Positions 17,801-25,744 of a stretch of 64,000 nt of DNA are shown here, piece by piece. Numbering within the stretch: position 1 is the first letter of the stretch; each line of letters opens with the position of its first letter. The stretch is from JABFSM01 sp963762545 (GTDB lineage Bacteria; Gemmatimonadota; Gemmatimonadetes; Gemmatimonadales; GWC2-71-9): the NCBI GenBank assembly GCA_963762545.1, contig CAVXLC010000008.1, positions 248,001-312,000 on the forward strand. Reading direction: 5' to 3'. The translations under genes were made by a program, and so were the position numbers. Under the pieces are notes generated by a model that saw only the letters and a program-made list of their open reading frames with translations, searched no databases and was not told the DNA's origin.

Positions 17801-19894
17801 TCCACCTACCGATCGATGGTCGGCGGCGACGGCGCCTGCATGGGCTGCGGCGAGAAGACCGCGGTCCACCTGATCGTGTCGGCGATCTTTGCCGCGATGC
17901 AGCCGCGGGTCCAGAAGCACGTCGCCCGCCTCGAGGAGCTGATCACCGCCCTCGACGGCCAGGCGCGCACCCTGCTCGCCTCGGGCGCGGACCTGGAGGC
18001 GGCGGCGAAGGGCGGCCGCCCCCTCTCGGTGCCGATCGACCCGGCCACGCGCGAGCGGCTGGCACTGCTCAACCACACGTTGGCGGAGCTGCGGGAGCTC
18101 AAGTGGCGCCACGAGTCGGGGCCCAGCGGCGCCGGCCGCGCGCCGCTCGGGATGGCCAACAGCACCGGCTGCTCGTCGGTGTGGGGCAGCACCTATCCCT
18201 ACAACCCCTATCCCTTCCCCTGGGTGAACCACCTCTTCCAGGACGCGCCCTCGGTCGCGATCGGCCTGTTCGAGGCCCACATGCGGAAGATGGCCGACAA
18301 CTTCTCCGCCATTCGTCGCGCGGAGCTGCTGCGAAGCGGCAGCTACGACGCGGCCACCCACGAACCGGACCTCGCGACGCTGACCTGGGCGCGGTTTACC
18401 GACGACGAGTTCGCGCTCTGCCCCCCGATCATCGCCATGGGTGGCGACGGGGCGATGCTCGACATCGGCTTCCAGAACCTGTCGCGGCTGCTGGCCTCGG
18501 GAAAGCCGATCCGCGTGGTGGTGCTGGATACCCAGGTGTACTCCAATACCGGCGGCCAGGCCTGCACCTCGGGGTTCACCGGGCAGGTGGCCGACATGGC
18601 CGCCTTCGGCAAGGCGCAGCACGGCAAGACCGAGGTGCGGAAGGAGCTCGCCCTCATCGCCATCGCCCACCGCGGCGTCTACGTCCACCAGACCTCCCAG
18701 GCGGCCGCGACCCACCTGATCGGCGGCGTCCTGCGCGGACTCCACAAGCGGCGTCCGGTGCTGATCAACGTCTACACCCCGTGCCCGGTGGAGCACGGGC
18801 TGGCCGATGACTGGTCCCAGCACGCGGCTCGACTGGCGCTGGAGAGCCGGGCGTTCCCGTTCCTCACGTTCGACCCGGACGCCGGGCCCACCTACGCCGA
18901 CCAGTTGTCCCTGGCCGGCAACCCCTCGGTCGACGACCCCTGGCCGACCTACACGCTGCGCTACCTCGACGAGGCCGGCGCGGAGCAGGCCCTCGAGCTG
19001 CCGGTGACCATCGCCGACTGGGCCGCCACCGAAGCGCGGTTCAAGCAGCACTTCACCGAGGCGGATCGCGCCACGTGGGACGACGCCATGCTGCCGTTCC
19101 ACGAATACCTGACGCTCGCCCCGGCGGAGCGCGAAGGCCGCACCCCGTACATCCTCTCGCTTTCGAAGGAGCGGACCCTGCGCCGGCTCCGGGTATCGCG
19201 GGAGATGGTCCAGCTCGCCGAGGAGCGGCAGCAATTCTGGTCCCAGCTCCGGCAGCTGGCCGGACTGGAGATCGCGCCGAGCGTGCGGGACCTGGTGGTC
19301 ACTTCCCTTGAGGCGGAATTCGAGACCCGGACCGCCGCGCTCCGAGCCGAATACGAGTCGAGGCTGACCGACCTCCGGGCCAGCTACCCGGCGCAGATGG
19401 CGCGCCGCCTGGCCTCCGCGCTGCTCGCGCGGTCCGGCGGCTCGGCGGCGGTGGCGGAGTTCCTGGCCGAGCTGCCCGCGGTGGCGCCCCCGTCCAACGG
19501 CGCGGCCTCGGCCCCGGCGCCGGTACCGGCTGCCGCGCCGGCCGCACCCGCCCCGGCGGCGGTGGCCGTGGCGCCGGCGGCGACCCAGCCGGCGGCCGCT
19601 CCAACGGCAGCGCCGGCGGCCGTCGCGCCGGAGGATGACGCGGCGGTGATCGAGCCGTGGATCGACTCGGTGCGCTGCACCACCTGCAACGAGTGCACCG
19701 GCATCAACAAGAAGATGTTCGCGTACAATGCCGACAAGCAGGCGTACATCAAGGACCCGGGCGCCGGGACGTTCCAGCAGCTGGTCCTCGCCGCGGAGCG
19801 CTGCCCCGTGTCGATCATTCACCCGGGCACGCCGCTCAACCCCAAGGAAAAGGACCTCCCCAAGTGGACCGCGCGGGCGGCCAAGTTCAATTGA
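14828..19894 (+). CDS. nifJ: Giant pyruvate:ferredoxin oxidoreductase with extra C-terminal ferredoxin domain
   Basis: A 1688-residue single-chain 2-oxoacid:ferredoxin oxidoreductase; ordinary NifJ/PFOR is about 1170-1200. The domain order is alpha (AYPITPSTQ at residues 45-53), then gamma (around residues 490-650), then two ferredoxin motifs (CTGCAQCWTQCP near 789; CKGCNLCVEVCP near 925). The ThDP domain comes next (GACMGCGEK near 1000; GGDGAMLD near 1204; YSNTGGQ near 1240). Added after it are about 180 residues with a charged helical segment, an Ala/Pro linker (about 1552-1601), and a further ferredoxin-like domain (CTTCNEC near 1616, later CP). It oxidises pyruvate to acetyl-CoA. Start ATG 14828 overlaps the rnfB stop. 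Pyruvate as substrate is inferred from overall NifJ likeness. Confidence 0.9.
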   Translation: MRSIFQARREAKAPVAPAFPGTLEALDGSGAVVAMETAAGEAAGAYPITPSTQMGEGWAAAVAEGKLNVNGRRLLFFEPEGEHAAAAVTAGMSMAGLRSTNFSSGQGIAYMHESLYAAVGKRLTYVLNVAARAMTKQALNVHAGHDDYHAVDDTGFFQLFAKDVQEAADLNLIAHRIAELSLNPGICAQDGFLTSHVIESLRLPERELIKAYLGDPADRIISPTPAQRMVFGEVRRRIPEMFDLDYPAMVGVVQNQESYAQGVAAQRPFYFDHILALADQAFREFAELTGRRYARVGRYRLDDADYVIVGQGSVVANAEAVADYLREVRGLAVGVLNLTMFRPFPADLVSEALAGKTGVVVLERTDQPLAVDPPLLREIRAAMSQAVENGRVPKGGAVAYAGVAALRPEQVPDFYSGCFGLGSRDLQPGDIVATVDNMLPSGARKRQFYLGIDFVRTDTRIPKLQIWQEKMLDSYPDLGKLSLRSAGDINLLPEGSTAIRIHSVGGWGAITMGKNLAMTAFELFGMHIKANPKYGSEKKGQPTTFYAVLSHHPVRLNCELKHVDVVLSPDPNVFRHSDPLAGLAEGGVFVIQSDLDPDAFWQTLPDRARATIRERKIRVFVLDAFAIAREEASDVELRYRMQGAAFLGAFFKTSPLLARENSTEARLFEGIRVQLKKKFGHRGVAVVEDNVRVIRRGFDQVLAVVPREVETIAAPGSVPRIPAALDVPDAEPGIGNPGRFWEQVCSLCAMGQDGIADPFAAISAIPAATGVVRDMSGVRMEIPSFVAEQCTGCAQCWTQCPDAAIPGLVNSPEQVLNAAIGAVAGTAPVERLRPLAKAWGREVQRLLAREPSLPVPEAFAKGYGVVAGKMPWDAERRAATDLEFATVQRRLAEFPLARTRPFFDVMEGKEKGSGGLLSITVNPDACKGCNLCVEVCPDGALVTIKQDDAALERLRRNWAVWQRLPDTDSRYVNVSDVDEGIGVLSSLLLKKSTYRSMVGGDGACMGCGEKTAVHLIVSAIFAAMQPRVQKHVARLEELITALDGQARTLLASGADLEAAAKGGRPLSVPIDPATRERLALLNHTLAELRELKWRHESGPSGAGRAPLGMANSTGCSSVWGSTYPYNPYPFPWVNHLFQDAPSVAIGLFEAHMRKMADNFSAIRRAELLRSGSYDAATHEPDLATLTWARFTDDEFALCPPIIAMGGDGAMLDIGFQNLSRLLASGKPIRVVVLDTQVYSNTGGQACTSGFTGQVADMAAFGKAQHGKTEVRKELALIAIAHRGVYVHQTSQAAATHLIGGVLRGLHKRRPVLINVYTPCPVEHGLADDWSQHAARLALESRAFPFLTFDPDAGPTYADQLSLAGNPSVDDPWPTYTLRYLDEAGAEQALELPVTIADWAATEARFKQHFTEADRATWDDAMLPFHEYLTLAPAEREGRTPYILSLSKERTLRRLRVSREMVQLAEERQQFWSQLRQLAGLEIAPSVRDLVVTSLEAEFETRTAALRAEYESRLTDLRASYPAQMARRLASALLARSGGSAAVAEFLAELPAVAPPSNGAASAPAPVPAAAPAAPAPAAVAVAPAATQPAAAPTAAPAAVAPEDDAAVIEPWIDSVRCTTCNECTGINKKMFAYNADKQAYIKDPGAGTFQQLVLAAERCPVSIIHPGTPLNPKEKDLPKWTARAAKFN

Positions 19895-21228
19895 GCGCCT
19901 CCCTGCGACTCACCGGCTTCCGTCACGGTGTGCACCCCCGTGAGGAGAAGGAGCTGACCAGTCAGCTCCCGATCCGCCGGATGCCGTTCCCCGAGGAGAT
20001 CGTGCTGCCCCTGCGGCAGCACGCCGGCAACCCGGCCAAGCTGTGCGTCAAGGTGGGCGATCATGTCGAGCGGGGCGACCCGGTCGGCCTCGCCGACGGC
20101 TGGGTGTCGGTGCCGGTCCACGCATCGGCCTCCGGCACCGTCACCGACATCGGCTGGTGGCCGCATCCCGACGGCTCGATGGCGATGTCGGTGCGGATCG
20201 CGGTGGACCGCTACGCCCCCCAGGTGGCGCGGCCCCGGATGGTCCCGCACTGGGAAGGACTCTCCACCGACCAGGTGGTGCGCGCGGTACAGGATGCCGG
20301 CGTGGTCGGACTGGGCGGCGCGGCATTCCCGACCCACGTGAAGCTGGTGCCGCCGCCCGGCTGCGCGGTGCACACACTGATCATCAACGGCGCGGAATGC
20401 GAGCCCTATCTCACCTCGGACCACCGCACCATGGCCGAATACCCCGCGCGGGTGCTCTTCGGCATCCGGGTGATGATGCACGCGATGCGGGTCGCCAAGT
20501 GCGTGGTGGGCGTCGAGCGGAACAAGCCGGACGCGATCGCCGCGCTCTCGCGGGCACTCCCCTCGGATCTCGACATCACCATCCTGCCGCTGACCGTGAA
20601 GTACCCCCAGGGCGCCGAAAAGATGCTGATCCAGGCGGTGACCGGCGTCGAAGTGCCGTCGGGCAAGCTGCCGGTGACCGTCGGCGTGGTGGTGCAGAAC
20701 GTGGGATCGGTGGCCGCCATCGGCGAGGTGTTCGAGACCGGGCTGCCCCTGATCGAGCGGATCGTGACGGTGTCGGGGCACGGCCTCCGCCGTCCGGCCA
20801 ACCTGATCGTGCCGGTGGGCACCCGGCTGCGGGACCTGCTGGCTTTCTGCGACGGGGTCACTCCCGACGCGGCCGAGGTGATCCTCGGCGGGCCGATGAT
20901 GGGGCAGGCCCAGGCCAACCTGGACGCGCCGGTGCTCAAGGGGACCACCGGCGTGGTGGTCCTCCAGAAGCAGGAGACCCGGCTCGACAAGGTCTATCCC
21001 TGCATTCACTGTGGCCGCTGCCTCGAGGCCTGCCCGGTCTTCCTGAACCCGTCGCTGCTGGGCGACTATGCCCGGGTGGCGCGCTATGACGACATGGCCG
21101 AGCTGCACCTGGCCGACTGCATGCTCTGCGGGTCGTGCGCCTACGTCTGCCCGTCGAACATTCCGCTGGCCCAGCTGTTCCAGGCCGGCAAGGTGGCGCT
21201 CCGGCGCGCCCAGGCCGGTGCCGCGTGA
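19891..21228 (+). CDS. rnfC: Rnf complex subunit RnfC (NADH-binding, iron-sulfur)
   Basis: A 445-residue RnfC, related to the flavin/NADH-binding subunit of complex I. The N-terminal part begins with GFRHGVHPREEKELT, typical of RnfC. A Rossmann-like region includes GLGGAAFPTHVK and INGAECEPYLTSD. Two 4Fe-4S motifs close the protein (CIHCGRCLEACP, CMLCGSCAYVCP). It exchanges electrons with NAD at the cytoplasmic face. I take TTG at 19891, which overlaps the PFOR stop (TTGA) like the other junctions. A later GTG at about 19930 is the alternative. Confidence 0.93.
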   Translation: MSASLRLTGFRHGVHPREEKELTSQLPIRRMPFPEEIVLPLRQHAGNPAKLCVKVGDHVERGDPVGLADGWVSVPVHASASGTVTDIGWWPHPDGSMAMSVRIAVDRYAPQVARPRMVPHWEGLSTDQVVRAVQDAGVVGLGGAAFPTHVKLVPPPGCAVHTLIINGAECEPYLTSDHRTMAEYPARVLFGIRVMMHAMRVAKCVVGVERNKPDAIAALSRALPSDLDITILPLTVKYPQGAEKMLIQAVTGVEVPSGKLPVTVGVVVQNVGSVAAIGEVFETGLPLIERIVTVSGHGLRRPANLIVPVGTRLRDLLAFCDGVTPDAAEVILGGPMMGQAQANLDAPVLKGTTGVVVLQKQETRLDKVYPCIHCGRCLEACPVFLNPSLLGDYARVARYDDMAELHLADCMLCGSCAYVCPSNIPLAQLFQAGKVALRRAQAGAA

Positions 21229-22229
21229 CCGCACCCCTGATCCCGAAACTGCTGGTCACCGCCGCACCCCATGTGCGCTCGCAGGACTCCACCCCGGTGA
21301 TCATGTGGAACGTGGTCGGCGCGCTGGTGCCGGTGATCGCGGCGGCGGCGTGGTTCTTCGGCATCAGCGCGGTGCTGGTGATCGCCGCTGCCGCCCTGGG
21401 CGCCCTGCTGACCGAGCGCGCCATCGGCCGCGGCGGCACCATGGGCGACGGCTCGGCCACGATCACCGGCCTGCTGCTCGGGTTGACCCTTCCCGCCGGA
21501 TTGCCGCTCTGGATGGCCTTCCTCGGCGGGGCGTTCGGGATCGGGTTCGGGAAGCTGGTCTGGGGCGGCCTGGGGCAGAACGTCTTCAATCCCGCCCTGG
21601 TGGGCCGAGCCTTCCTGCAAGCCGCCTTCCCCGTGGCGATCACGACCTGGCCCCTCACCGGTGGCGGGTTCTGGTCCCTCAAGGGTGATCTCTTCGCCTT
21701 CCCGTTCACCCACCCCGCGCCCGACGCGATCACGTCGGCCACCCCGCTGGGCCTGCTCAAGTTCGAGGGCAAGGGCACCGACCTGCTGCACCTCGTGGTC
21801 GGCAACACCGGGGGCTCCGTGGGCGAGACCGCCGCGCTGGTGATCCTGGCGGGCGGGGCCTACCTGGCCTTCCGGCGCTACCTCAACTGGCGGATTCCGG
21901 CCGGCATCCTGCTCACGGTGGCGGCGTTCAGCTCGGTGCTTCACCTGATCGATCCGCGGCGGCCCGACGCGCTGTTCATGCTCTTTTCCGGCGGCCTGAT
22001 GCTCGGTGCCGTGTACATGGCCACCGACCTGGTTACCTCCCCGGTCACCAATCGGGGGCGGTGGGTCTTCGGCGTGGGGATCGGCGTGCTGGTGGTGGTG
22101 ATCCGTATCTGGGGCGGGCTGCCCGAAGGCGTCATGTACGCCATTCTCCTCATGAATGCGCTGGTCCCGTTCATCAACCGCGCCACGCAACCGCGGGTGT
22201 TCGGCACCGGACGCGAGGTGGCCGCATGA
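21225..22229 (+). CDS. rnfD: Rnf complex membrane subunit RnfD
   Basis: A 334-residue membrane protein with eight or more hydrophobic segments. GDGSATITGLLLGLTLP and the motif DAITSATPL (about residues 167-175) are typical of RnfD. The latter contains the threonine that receives a covalent FMN, attached by ApbE encoded downstream. It forms part of the ion-translocating membrane core. The GTG start at 21225 overlaps the rnfC stop (GTGA). Confidence 0.93.
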   Translation: MTAPLIPKLLVTAAPHVRSQDSTPVIMWNVVGALVPVIAAAAWFFGISAVLVIAAAALGALLTERAIGRGGTMGDGSATITGLLLGLTLPAGLPLWMAFLGGAFGIGFGKLVWGGLGQNVFNPALVGRAFLQAAFPVAITTWPLTGGGFWSLKGDLFAFPFTHPAPDAITSATPLGLLKFEGKGTDLLHLVVGNTGGSVGETAALVILAGGAYLAFRRYLNWRIPAGILLTVAAFSSVLHLIDPRRPDALFMLFSGGLMLGAVYMATDLVTSPVTNRGRWVFGVGIGVLVVVIRIWGGLPEGVMYAILLMNALVPFINRATQPRVFGTGREVAA

Positions 22230-22897
22230 GCGCGACGCATACCCACGGGGCGCCCGCCGCGATCACCCCGGGCAAGAGCACGCCGACCTGGCGCCTGCTG
22301 CTGACGCTGGCCCTGGCCGGCGCGGCCTCGGGATGGCTGGTGGTGACGGTATACAAGATGACGCTGCCGGCGGTCCAGAAGCACGCCGCCGAGCAGGCGA
22401 ACGCGGCCGTGCACGAAGTGCTCAAGGCGCCGGCCCGCTGGGACACCCTCTATCTCGTCAACGATGCGCTCACTCGCACGCCACCTTCCCAGACCGACCT
22501 GGCGGACATTCCCAAGGCCTTCGTCGGGTTCGATGCCTCGGGTACGCGTTTGGGCGTGGCGGTCACTGCCGCCGAGCCGGGCTTCCAGGAGCTGCTGACG
22601 CTGATGATCGGATTCGATCCGCGGACCGGCACCTTGATCGGATTCAAGGTGCTCGACCAGAAGGAGACGCCCGGGCTGGGCGACAAGATCGAGCGCGACA
22701 CCGCGTTCGGCGGCCAGTTCGCCGGGCGCATTGCGCCGCTTCACGGGGTCAAGAACCGCGCCGGAAAGCCGCCGGATGAAGTACAGACGATCACCGGGGC
22801 GACCATCTCCTCGCGTGCCGTGATCCGGATCATCAACAACGCCATGGCCCGGTGGCGCCCACTGCTCGAGGCCTGGGACCGGGGGGGAGCCAAGTGA
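22226..22897 (+). CDS. rnfG: Rnf complex flavoprotein subunit RnfG
   Basis: A 223-residue protein with one N-terminal membrane span (about residues 22-42) and a periplasmic FMN-binding domain. The motif TITGATISSRAV near residue 187 is the covalent FMN site (flavin on the Thr of the GAT triplet). KVLDQKETPGLGDKI around residue 145 is another RnfG hallmark. It is a substrate of ApbE. The start overlaps rnfD (ATGA) and the stop overlaps rnfE (GTGA). Confidence 0.93.
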   Translation: MSATHTHGAPAAITPGKSTPTWRLLLTLALAGAASGWLVVTVYKMTLPAVQKHAAEQANAAVHEVLKAPARWDTLYLVNDALTRTPPSQTDLADIPKAFVGFDASGTRLGVAVTAAEPGFQELLTLMIGFDPRTGTLIGFKVLDQKETPGLGDKIERDTAFGGQFAGRIAPLHGVKNRAGKPPDEVQTITGATISSRAVIRIINNAMARWRPLLEAWDRGGAK

Positions 22898-23571
22898 CCG
22901 CCGTCGCATCGGGGCAGCCCGCCAGCGCACCGGAGTTCGTTCCGGGGGCGCCGCCGCACGCCACACTCGTCGCCGACATCTGGCGGGGGATCTCACGCGA
23001 GAATCCGGTGCTGGTACAGTTCCTCGGGATGTGCCCCACCATGGCGGTCACCAATACCCTCGCCAACGGGATTGCGATGGGGGTGGCCACGACCTTCGTG
23101 CTGGTCGGCTCCGGTCTGTTTGTGTCGCTGTTCCGCAAATACATCGCGCACGAGGTGCGAATCACCTCCTTCATCCTGATCATCGCCACCTTCGTGACGC
23201 TGGCCGACATGATCCTGGCGGCCACCTTCCCCGACATCAGCAAGGCCCTGGGACCGTTCATGCCGCTGATCGTGGCCAACTGCCTCCTGCTGGGTCGCGC
23301 CGAAGCGTTCGCCGCCAAGGTCCGGCCGGTACGCGCGGTGGCCGATGGTTTGGGCATGGGGATGGGATTCACCTTGTCGCTTTCCCTGCTGAGCGCGATT
23401 CGCGAGCTGCTCGGCCGGGGCTCCCTGCTCAACCACGACCTCCTCGGGCCGCGCTTTGAGCCCTGGGTGTTCATGGTGATGCCCCCCGGTGGCTTTCTCA
23501 CGCTCGGCATCGCGCTGCTTGGACTGGCGTTCATCATCGAAGTCCGCCGCCGGGCCAAGAGGGCCGTATGA
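22894..23571 (+). CDS. rnfE: Rnf complex membrane subunit RnfE
   Basis: A 225-residue membrane protein with six hydrophobic helices. ISRENPVLVQFLGMCPTMAV (residues 35-54) is the typical RnfE/RsxE/NqrD opening. A cysteine within a membrane segment (IVANCLLLGR) is conserved with RnfA and is thought to take part in electron transfer across the membrane. The N-terminal 30 residues are a longer, low-complexity lead. GTG start at 22894; the stop overlaps rnfA. Confidence 0.93.
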   Translation: MTAVASGQPASAPEFVPGAPPHATLVADIWRGISRENPVLVQFLGMCPTMAVTNTLANGIAMGVATTFVLVGSGLFVSLFRKYIAHEVRITSFILIIATFVTLADMILAATFPDISKALGPFMPLIVANCLLLGRAEAFAAKVRPVRAVADGLGMGMGFTLSLSLLSAIRELLGRGSLLNHDLLGPRFEPWVFMVMPPGGFLTLGIALLGLAFIIEVRRRAKRAV

Positions 23572-24146
23572 GCAACCTGGCCTGGATCTTCGTGTCGACG
23601 CTGCTGGTCAACAATTTCACCCTGGTCATGTTCCTCGGGCTGTGCTCCTTCTTCGGGGTCACCGCGAAGATCGAGACGGCATGGCGGCTGGGGTTGGCCA
23701 ATACCTTCGTCCTGCTGCTCACGGCCGTCGGCGCGTGGGCCCTCAACACCTACGTCCTGAGCCGGACGCCGTTCCTGCGCACCATTGCCTTCATCGTGGT
23801 CATCGGCTCCGGGGTGCAGATCACCGAGATGGCGGTCAAGAAGTACTTCCCGGTCCTCTTCCGGCAGCTGGGGATCTACCTCCCGCTGATCACCACCAAT
23901 TGCGCCATCCTGGGCCTGGCGCTGTTCCAGACCTCGCGCCACTACAACCTGATCGAGGCCCTGGTGTTCGCGATCGGCGCGGGGCTCGGGCTCACCCTGG
24001 CGCTGTCGCTGATGGCGTCGATCCGCGAGCGGATCGAGGTGGCCGAGGTGCCGGTGGTGGCGCGCCGCATGGGGCTCGTGCTGGTGATCGCGTCGTGCCT
24101 CTCGATGGCGTTCATGGGATTCGCCGGAATGGGGAGTGCGCCATGA
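23568..24146 (+). CDS. rnfA: Rnf complex membrane subunit RnfA
   Basis: A 192-residue membrane protein, paralogous to RnfE with inverted topology. It has six hydrophobic helices. LLVNNFTLVMFLGLCSFFGV (residues 13-32) is the RnfA opening, and TTNCAILGLALF carries the second conserved membrane cysteine. It completes the set B, C, D, G, E, A. The ATG at 23568 overlaps rnfE (ATGA), and the stop overlaps the small peptide gene that follows. Confidence 0.94.
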   Translation: MSNLAWIFVSTLLVNNFTLVMFLGLCSFFGVTAKIETAWRLGLANTFVLLLTAVGAWALNTYVLSRTPFLRTIAFIVVIGSGVQITEMAVKKYFPVLFRQLGIYLPLITTNCAILGLALFQTSRHYNLIEALVFAIGAGLGLTLALSLMASIRERIEVAEVPVVARRMGLVLVIASCLSMAFMGFAGMGSAP

Positions 24147-24292
24147 GCCAGACCATCATCGCCATCGTGCTGGGTGCCGGGTTGTTCGTCCTGTTCGGCC
24201 TGGTGCCCCATCGGGGCTGCACCGGGCACTGCGCCGGCTGCACCGGCGCCTGCGGACGTCATGAAGGAGGAGAAGATCACCATGTCGGCTGA
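24143..24292 (+). CDS. 49-residue membrane peptide with Cys-rich tail, coupled to rnfA
   Basis: A 49-residue protein: one membrane helix (about residues 3-21), then a short tail with the pattern CTGHCAGCTGACG and three later histidines. The tail could bind a metal or iron-sulfur centre. It resembles in style the small FeoB-associated Cys-rich membrane peptides, but I do not assign it to that family. The start overlaps the rnfA stop (ATGA), and the end overlaps the start of apbE by 11 bases, so it is translated as part of the Rnf operon. It may be an unlisted accessory of the Rnf complex. Confidence 0.7.
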   Translation: MSQTIIAIVLGAGLFVLFGLVPHRGCTGHCAGCTGACGRHEGGEDHHVG

Positions 24293-25274
24293 CCTGTTCC
24301 GGCGGCACCCCACGCGGCGGGAGTTCCTCGCCCTCGGCACCGGCATGTTCGTGGCCCTGTCGATGCCGCTGGCGCTGCGGCGCCGGGTGCCGCTGGTCAA
24401 GCGCTCGTTTCCGCTGATGGGGACCATCGCCGAGGTGCAGGTGGCGCACCGGAACGAGCGGCTGGCGGAGGACGCCGTGGATGCCGCGCTGGCCGAGCTC
24501 CAGTGGGTGGAGCGGACCATGACCCGCTTCCGGCCCGACTCCGACATCGGCCGCGCCAATCTGGGCGCCGGCGCCGAGGGGATCGTGATCTCCGCCGAGA
24601 CGGCGCTGGTGATCCAAGCGGCGCTGCACTGGTCGTCGGTGAGCGACGGCAACTTCGATCCGGCCCTCGGCTCCGCCTCCGAGCTGTGGGACGTGCTCCA
24701 TCGGCACCAGCCGCCGCCCGCCGGAGCGGTGGCGCGGCTCGCGTCGCGCGGCTTCTGGCGAAAGGTCGACCTCGGGCGCCGCGGCGACGGAGCCGTAGTC
24801 CGCTTCGACGACCGGGACCTCCACCTCGACCTGGGCGGCATTGCCAAGGGCTACGGGATCGACCGGGCGGTCGCGGCGCTGCGATCCCGGGGCATCGCCC
24901 ACGCCATCGTCACCGTGGGCGGGGACCTGTTCGCGCTGGGGCACGCGCCCGATGGCGCACCGTGGCAGGTCGGCATCCGCGATCCCCACCATCGTGACCG
25001 GCTGGCCGGCCGGCTGGCCGTGGCCGACCGGGCCGTGACCACCTCGGGCGACTACGAGCGGTATTTCGAGTGGCGGGGGTTCCGGTATCATCACCTGCTC
25101 GACCCGCGCACCGCCGCGCCGCGCCGCACCCCGGTGCACAGCGTGACGGTGCTCGGCAGCAATTGCATGAATGCCGACGCGGCCGCGACCGCCGTCTTCG
25201 GCATGGCGACCGATGCGGCGCGCCGGGTGGCGCGGCGCGTACTCACTGACGCCGAGGTCATTCCCTTGATGTGA
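24282..25274 (+). CDS. apbE: FAD:protein FMN transferase ApbE
   Basis: A 330-residue ApbE. It attaches FMN covalently to threonine in RnfD and RnfG outside the cytoplasm. The N-terminus has a twin-arginine-type signal (TRREFLALGTG, then a hydrophobic stretch). The body contains the ApbE blocks MGTIAEVQV, LDLGGIAKGYGIDRA and VTVGGDLFALG, and the late TSGDYERYF plus HLLDPRT region. The ATG at 24282 follows an AAGGAGGAG ribosome site about nine bases upstream. It is the natural partner gene of the rnf operon. Confidence 0.93.
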   Translation: MSADLFRRHPTRREFLALGTGMFVALSMPLALRRRVPLVKRSFPLMGTIAEVQVAHRNERLAEDAVDAALAELQWVERTMTRFRPDSDIGRANLGAGAEGIVISAETALVIQAALHWSSVSDGNFDPALGSASELWDVLHRHQPPPAGAVARLASRGFWRKVDLGRRGDGAVVRFDDRDLHLDLGGIAKGYGIDRAVAALRSRGIAHAIVTVGGDLFALGHAPDGAPWQVGIRDPHHRDRLAGRLAVADRAVTTSGDYERYFEWRGFRYHHLLDPRTAAPRRTPVHSVTVLGSNCMNADAAATAVFGMATDAARRVARRVLTDAEVIPLM

Positions 25275-25281
25275 GGCCCGT

Positions 25282-25635
25282 ATGAAGAATCATCAGTTGT
25301 TCTGCAGCGCCTGTGACCGGCCGGTCCGGGTCCTCATCACCGAGGCGCCCGCCGCCGAAGGGCACGCGATCCTGAACGATTCCGAGCTCATCTGCCTGGA
25401 GATCGGCGGCCATTGCACCGGCAATATGTGCCCGCTGGGAGCGGCCGAGCCCAGCGCGATGGTCCGCCGCATCGTCCGCAACGGCATCCCGCTGAGCACG
25501 CTCGAGACCGTGCGGGCCCATTGCCCCTCGTGCGATGCCGACGCCGAGGTGATCCTTTACGGCGACGGCAAGGCGGGCTGTTCGGTCTGCGGGAGCGTGG
25601 GCCGCTGGGTCATCGACCACCCCGAGCCCGCCTGA
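25282..25635 (+). CDS. Small protein with several CxxC pairs, function unknown
   Basis: A 117-residue soluble protein with four Cys groups: CSAC near residue 8, CTGNMC near 45, CPSC near 82 and CSVC near 99. The last two look like one zinc ribbon. The middle group is unusual and could hold an iron-sulfur or zinc site. It lies seven bases after apbE and is probably the last gene of the kor-PFOR-rnf operon. I do not recognise the family. Confidence 0.65.
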   Translation: MKNHQLFCSACDRPVRVLITEAPAAEGHAILNDSELICLEIGGHCTGNMCPLGAAEPSAMVRRIVRNGIPLSTLETVRAHCPSCDADAEVILYGDGKAGCSVCGSVGRWVIDHPEPA

Positions 25636-25709
25636 GTCCGGGGCGGGGCCGGGGCGCCGCGGCGTTGCCGAGGCTCCCCTTCCCTCGTCCCCGCCGTGGC
25701 CCGATCTTC

Positions 25710-25735
25710 CCTGGCAGGTTCCCTCACCTGCCAGG
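25710..25735. repeat. Perfect 10-bp inverted repeat before the D-aminoacylase gene
   Basis: CCTGGCAGGT (25710-25719), a six-base loop, then ACCTGCCAGG (25726-25735). The hairpin ends nine bases before the GTG start at 25745 and would overlap the translation start region in the mRNA. There is no T-run, so it is not a normal terminator. It could be an operator or a translation-control hairpin. Confidence 0.45.
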
Positions 25736-25744
25736 CCGAAACCC

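Noticed and set aside
14708..19822. A 1704-codon open frame on the minus strand
   Set aside because: It is the antisense shadow of the giant PFOR gene, produced by high GC. Its translation is Arg/Gly/His-rich with no domain, while the plus-strand frame has all PFOR motifs.
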